Made by a program: the position numbers and the translations under genes. A model generated the notes under the pieces. The model did not search any database, was not told the origin of the DNA, and worked only from the letters and a program-made list of their open reading frames with translations. From positions 70,764,627-70,828,626 of the forward strand of contig JBANSL010000004.1 in assembly GCA_037127255.1 (NCBI GenBank): a DNA stretch of 64,000 nucleotides, given 5' to 3'. This DNA comes from Persicaria tinctoria. Its lineage: Eukaryota; Streptophyta; Magnoliopsida; Caryophyllales; Polygonaceae. Below, piece after piece: positions 60,552-64,000 of this stretch (positions are counted from its first letter, which is position 1; each line of letters begins with the position of its first letter).

Positions 60552-61510
60552 TGTTGAAACCGAGATTCGATATAATGAAAGTGATTTAATGCGGAAGCGA
60601 GAGATAAGAACAAGAAACTCAAAACAAACATGCAAGAGTAAGAACAACACCAGAGTTTTTACGAGGTTCGGCAAAGAGATGCCTACGTCCTCGGGGCCTC
60701 AAGAACAGGCCGAATCCACTAGGTAATGTTCAACAGAGGGTTACAATCAAGCAATGCAAAGATAAACCCTAGATCTAGCATGTACGAGTTTCAGAGATAC
60801 AAAAGAAAGAAGATCCCCCTGTGTGGGATGACCGGAGTTCGAAGATCTCTTCGAAACTCCCAAACCCTAGATCTCCAGACGTGAGACAAGCGGCAACCAA
60901 AGCCAGAAGCTTAGCCGCGCCACCACCAGGAGATCACCGAGAGCAGCTAACGCCTTCGTCGTCAAAATCGTTGGGGAGGAGCCAGGAGAAAACCCTAGAA
61001 ACTCTTTGAGAGCGTTTGAGAGGAGACGGAGGAGAGAGAGAGCTGAACTAAGGATCCAGAAGCTGCTAGCGAGCTTAAATAGCTAGGGCTTCGGATCTCA
61101 AGTGAAGCCAAGACAAAACGCAACGCTTCACTTCCAATGGACAGGGCCGCCGAGCTTGCTTGCTGGAGAGATCGTTTGGGCTTGGGAATGGGCCTAAAAG
61201 CCCACATCCGGGTAAGTTCCTCCCACACTTATATCATACATATTATACATACATTATATAGACTATAGGTTATACATTATCACTCCACAAGTATGTACTA
61301 GACTCGTTAGAGGATCAAGTCGATTTCTCGACTCAATACAACTCAGTCAAGTCTAATCATATCTTGTGCATCCATGTATATCCAAGCATATAATATATGT
61401 TATATGTATACTCATCATACACTCATACATGATTACAAGCACATAACAATATTACATGTAACACATATGAAAGCAAGACATAGGGAAATATAACACATAG
61501 CATTACAACA
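60552..61510 (-). repeat. 5' LTR of the Copia element
   Basis: 959 bp. It differs from the other LTR by a missing CCCTAGAAA unit near 60999 and scattered substitutions. On the minus strand it carries the element promoter. Confidence 0.92.
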
Positions 61511-61764
61511 ATAGCAACATCACTTTATTAGTTTAAATTAATAGTAAAAATTTACATAATACGACAATAAATGATGTTGTTTTAGGATAAAACGTTATCA
61601 TTTTTTCTCATTAAAAATAAATAAATTAATAAAAGCCGAAGAAAAAAGAAAATAAGGATATATGATAAAAAAAAAAGGATATGAAAAATAATATAATATA
61701 CATTGAGTCAATATGTAACTTGTTGTATTTCAAACATGTAGTAATGTGTAACCATATTTAAAAT

Positions 61765-62625
61765 GGGTAAAATCTACCTATGGTCCCTGAACTTTAACCA
61801 AATGTTCAAACGGGTCCCTGAACTTTATTTTTGTTCATTGAAGTCCCTGAACTTTGATACTTTGTACACATTTGGTCCCTCTGTTAGTAAATTTGTTAAA
61901 TATGTGTTAAGTAATGATATGGAATCAATGTATTTTTGTATTAATTATATGAGTTAGGTTACACAATTGTAATTGCCCGGTATTTGTTTTACTAAAGTAA
62001 AAAATTAAGCTTTTTTCTTATCAAAAGTCATCATATATAATAGAGTTTTCTTAAAACAAAGCATATTTTAATTTTTTTTTTATCAAAAACACTTTCTATT
62101 TTTTTTTAACAAATCTTATAATTTTCCAATAATATTTTATTTTAATGACTAAAGTTTCCTTATTTAATTAAAAACAGAGTTTATTTCTTATAGCAAAAGT
62201 ATAGTGTTTTTTTTAACAAAACACATTTTAATTTTTTTAATTAAATAAGAAATTTTGGATCATTAAAATACTTTTAAATAAAATATCAACGGAAAATTAT
62301 GTCATTTAGTTGGAATATAGAAAGTTTTTTTTTTATTATAAAAAATATTTTTTAAAAACGTATATTTTTAATATAATATAATTTTTTTTACTTTATTGAA
62401 ACAAATACCAAGCAATTACATGTGTATAACCTAACTTATTCCATTAATATACCAAAATATATTGATTCTATATCATTATTTATCACATATTTTACAAATT
62501 TACTAACAGAGGGACCAAATGTGTAAAAAGTATCAAAGTTCAGGGACTTTAATGAACAAAGATAAAGTTTAGGGACCCGTTTGAACATTTGATTAAAGTT
62601 CAGGGACTATAAGTGGATTTTACCC
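61765..62625. mobile_element. long-TIR foldback element, Mutator-like
   Basis: Inverted arms of about 240 bp start GGGTAAAATCTACCTATGG and end with the inverse; each arm has three GGTCCCTGAACTTT-type phrases. A perfect 10-bp target duplication, TATTTAAAAT, flanks it (61755-61764, 62626-62635). The loop is AT-rich; no transposase. Mutator-like elements make 8-11 bp duplications. Confidence 0.85.
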
Positions 62626-62879
62626 TATTTAAAATCTTTAAACTTACGTAACTTCTTATCTAATTGTCAAAATGATTAATATAACCTCTCGTTTTGAAAC
62701 TCTCGAGATGAATTACAGTAGTTGAATGTTAATCTGATCGACTACAAAAAATTGCCGCTTATTGAAATAATATTAATTAAAGTGATTAATATAACTTCAA
62801 TTTTCAAACTTCCATAACTTCTTACTCAGAAATCTGATTTTGGCATATTATATATTAAAACGAAGCTAGCTCCCTCGGC

Positions 62880-62943
62880 TATACAGTTCGTCGGATAAAA
62901 GGAGGGGCACGTGACCCCATCTCCCTCGGCTCTGCCACTGATA
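62880..62943 (-). mobile_element. hAT-like terminal fragment
   Basis: On the minus strand: CAGTGGCAGAGCCGAGGGAG, then GGGGTCACGTGCCCCTCC, the same layout as the 17041 hAT end (CAGAGGCGGAGTCA followed by a CACGTG-centred palindrome). No partner end is seen. Confidence 0.45.
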
Positions 62944-64000
62944 ACGACCTAGCTCCATGAAGTGTAGCGTTGCTAACTAGTAAAGAACGGACTTCATAAT
63001 CAAGTGATGACTGGTTTTATTCTAACACAGGCTGCAAGACACTATACGTACAATTGTCCAAAACCATTTCCATCTCCAACATATTTTATGTATTCGTTGA
63101 AGGTACAATTTTAACTTGTACTGTAACATATTAGAGATACTATAGTTATATTACCTGCATACTCAATTTTTTTTATAACTTTTATTTATATAGAATAAAT
63201 TTTAATTAACTTAAATAAACAAAAAAAAAAGAAATATATTTATAAATCTCAAACATGTTCCTTTTGGTTATACACGCGCGCACACACATCTAATGAATTA
63301 AAAATGAAATAAAAAGGTAAAAATATTTATCAATATCGAAATATTATTTCTTAGATATGAAGTATAAAAAGATAAGGTTTGTATCTAATTCCGATATAAG
63401 GCTGAATATTTATATTAAAAATTAAGTAGAGTCATTAAATAAGATGAACACATGACGACGTGGATAAAATAAGTGGCATTATTGTCTGACTTGAATTAAA
63501 TGTATTAGATCATTAATTGACTTGTAAAAAAAAGACGGATTTAGATTGCATTGATAAATTTGGCTCACACATAGGAATTCAGATATTTATTTTAGTATTA
63601 TATATATATATATAGATTTCTGTATATGAATAAAAATAAAGTTATAATTGCATTGAAATTAGGAGAGAAAAATGAAGGGACAAGCAAACAAATGAAAGTA
63701 GGGAATGGGGTATTAGGGGTGGGCTCAAGAACAAGAAACATAAGTGGCCATGTAAAGTAGTAACAACAGTTTTTTTTTTTGAATTTACTTATATAATACT
63801 ATAGTCTTCCTTTTTTGGAACATATAATAAAGGAAATGCACTTAATTAATTACACATGCACTCCAACCACAACCATATACAAGTTATCAATAAGCTATTT
63901 TAGACGTGCATTTTGGTCCAAAACCTCCATTATTAGCCCCCCTTATCTTAAATGGTTTGTCCCTTTCAACAAACTGTCGACATAGACGAGTAAGTAGATT
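62944..64000. other. AT-rich intergenic DNA
   Basis: No gene supported. It contains a short TA repeat (63600-63613) and a CGCG/CACACA stretch near 63273-63287. Confidence 0.5.

Larger units (their letters stand above)
55009..61510 (-). mobile_element. Ty1/Copia LTR retrotransposon, young
   Basis: LTRs at 55009-55976 and 60552-61510 are flanked by a perfect ATAGC duplication (55004-55008, 61511-61515). On the minus strand the primer-binding site TGGTATCAGAGC (60538-60549) matches initiator tRNA-Met. Domain order gag, protease, integrase, reverse transcriptase, RNase H defines Ty1/Copia. LTRs are about 99% alike by eye (about a dozen substitutions and one roughly 9-bp indel). The gag-pol frame has one stop. 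Confidence 0.95.

Overview
The window is plant nuclear DNA, most likely from a dicot angiosperm; I cannot name the species. It has AT-rich, intron-rich genes and plant-type transposable elements of nearly every order. Gene models were assembled by eye from splice signals and reading-phase continuity. Most phases close exactly, but individual boundaries may be off by a base or two.

Only three host genes are convincingly present, all on the + strand. PRL1 (3141-8353, 17 exons, 480 codons) is a WD40 protein of the Prp19-type spliceosomal complex. UXS (24689-29291, 7 exons, 419 codons) is a membrane-anchored UDP-glucuronate decarboxylase that makes UDP-xylose. Ribosomal protein eL22 (45899-47430, 2 exons, 125 codons) is the third. 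The first UXS intron looks like a minor-spliceosome (U12) AT-AC intron. The three genes are functionally unrelated; there is no operon or cluster logic.

Mobile DNA fills most of the rest. 0-3 kb: a SINE and a TIR element directly upstream of PRL1. 8.6-24.2 kb: a mosaic of foldback (Mutator-like) elements, Tourist and Stowaway MITEs, a Helitron, hAT ends and truncated LINEs, with three clear cases of a LINE nested in a DNA element. 26-28.2 kb: MITE-in-MITE, a SINE and a perfect 210-bp tandem duplication, all inside UXS intron 3. 30268-41985: an 11.7-kb CACTA (En/Spm) transposon with 3-bp GTT target duplication and two minus-strand genes, a TnpA-like gene and a Tnp2-type transposase. The transposase carries four in-frame stops and the TnpA-like gene one poly-G frameshift. 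42.9-44.5 kb: an RTE LINE tail abutting an RNase H-bearing LINE tail. 48699-54887: a decayed Ty3/Gypsy chromovirus whose RNase H region is replaced by a 1.4-kb insert. 55009-61510: a young minus-strand Ty1/Copia element with one in-frame stop. 61765-62625: another long-TIR foldback element.

Target-site duplications were read directly for most insertions, so their ends are well supported. I saw no convincing tRNA or rRNA gene, no CRISPR array and no bacterial-type system.
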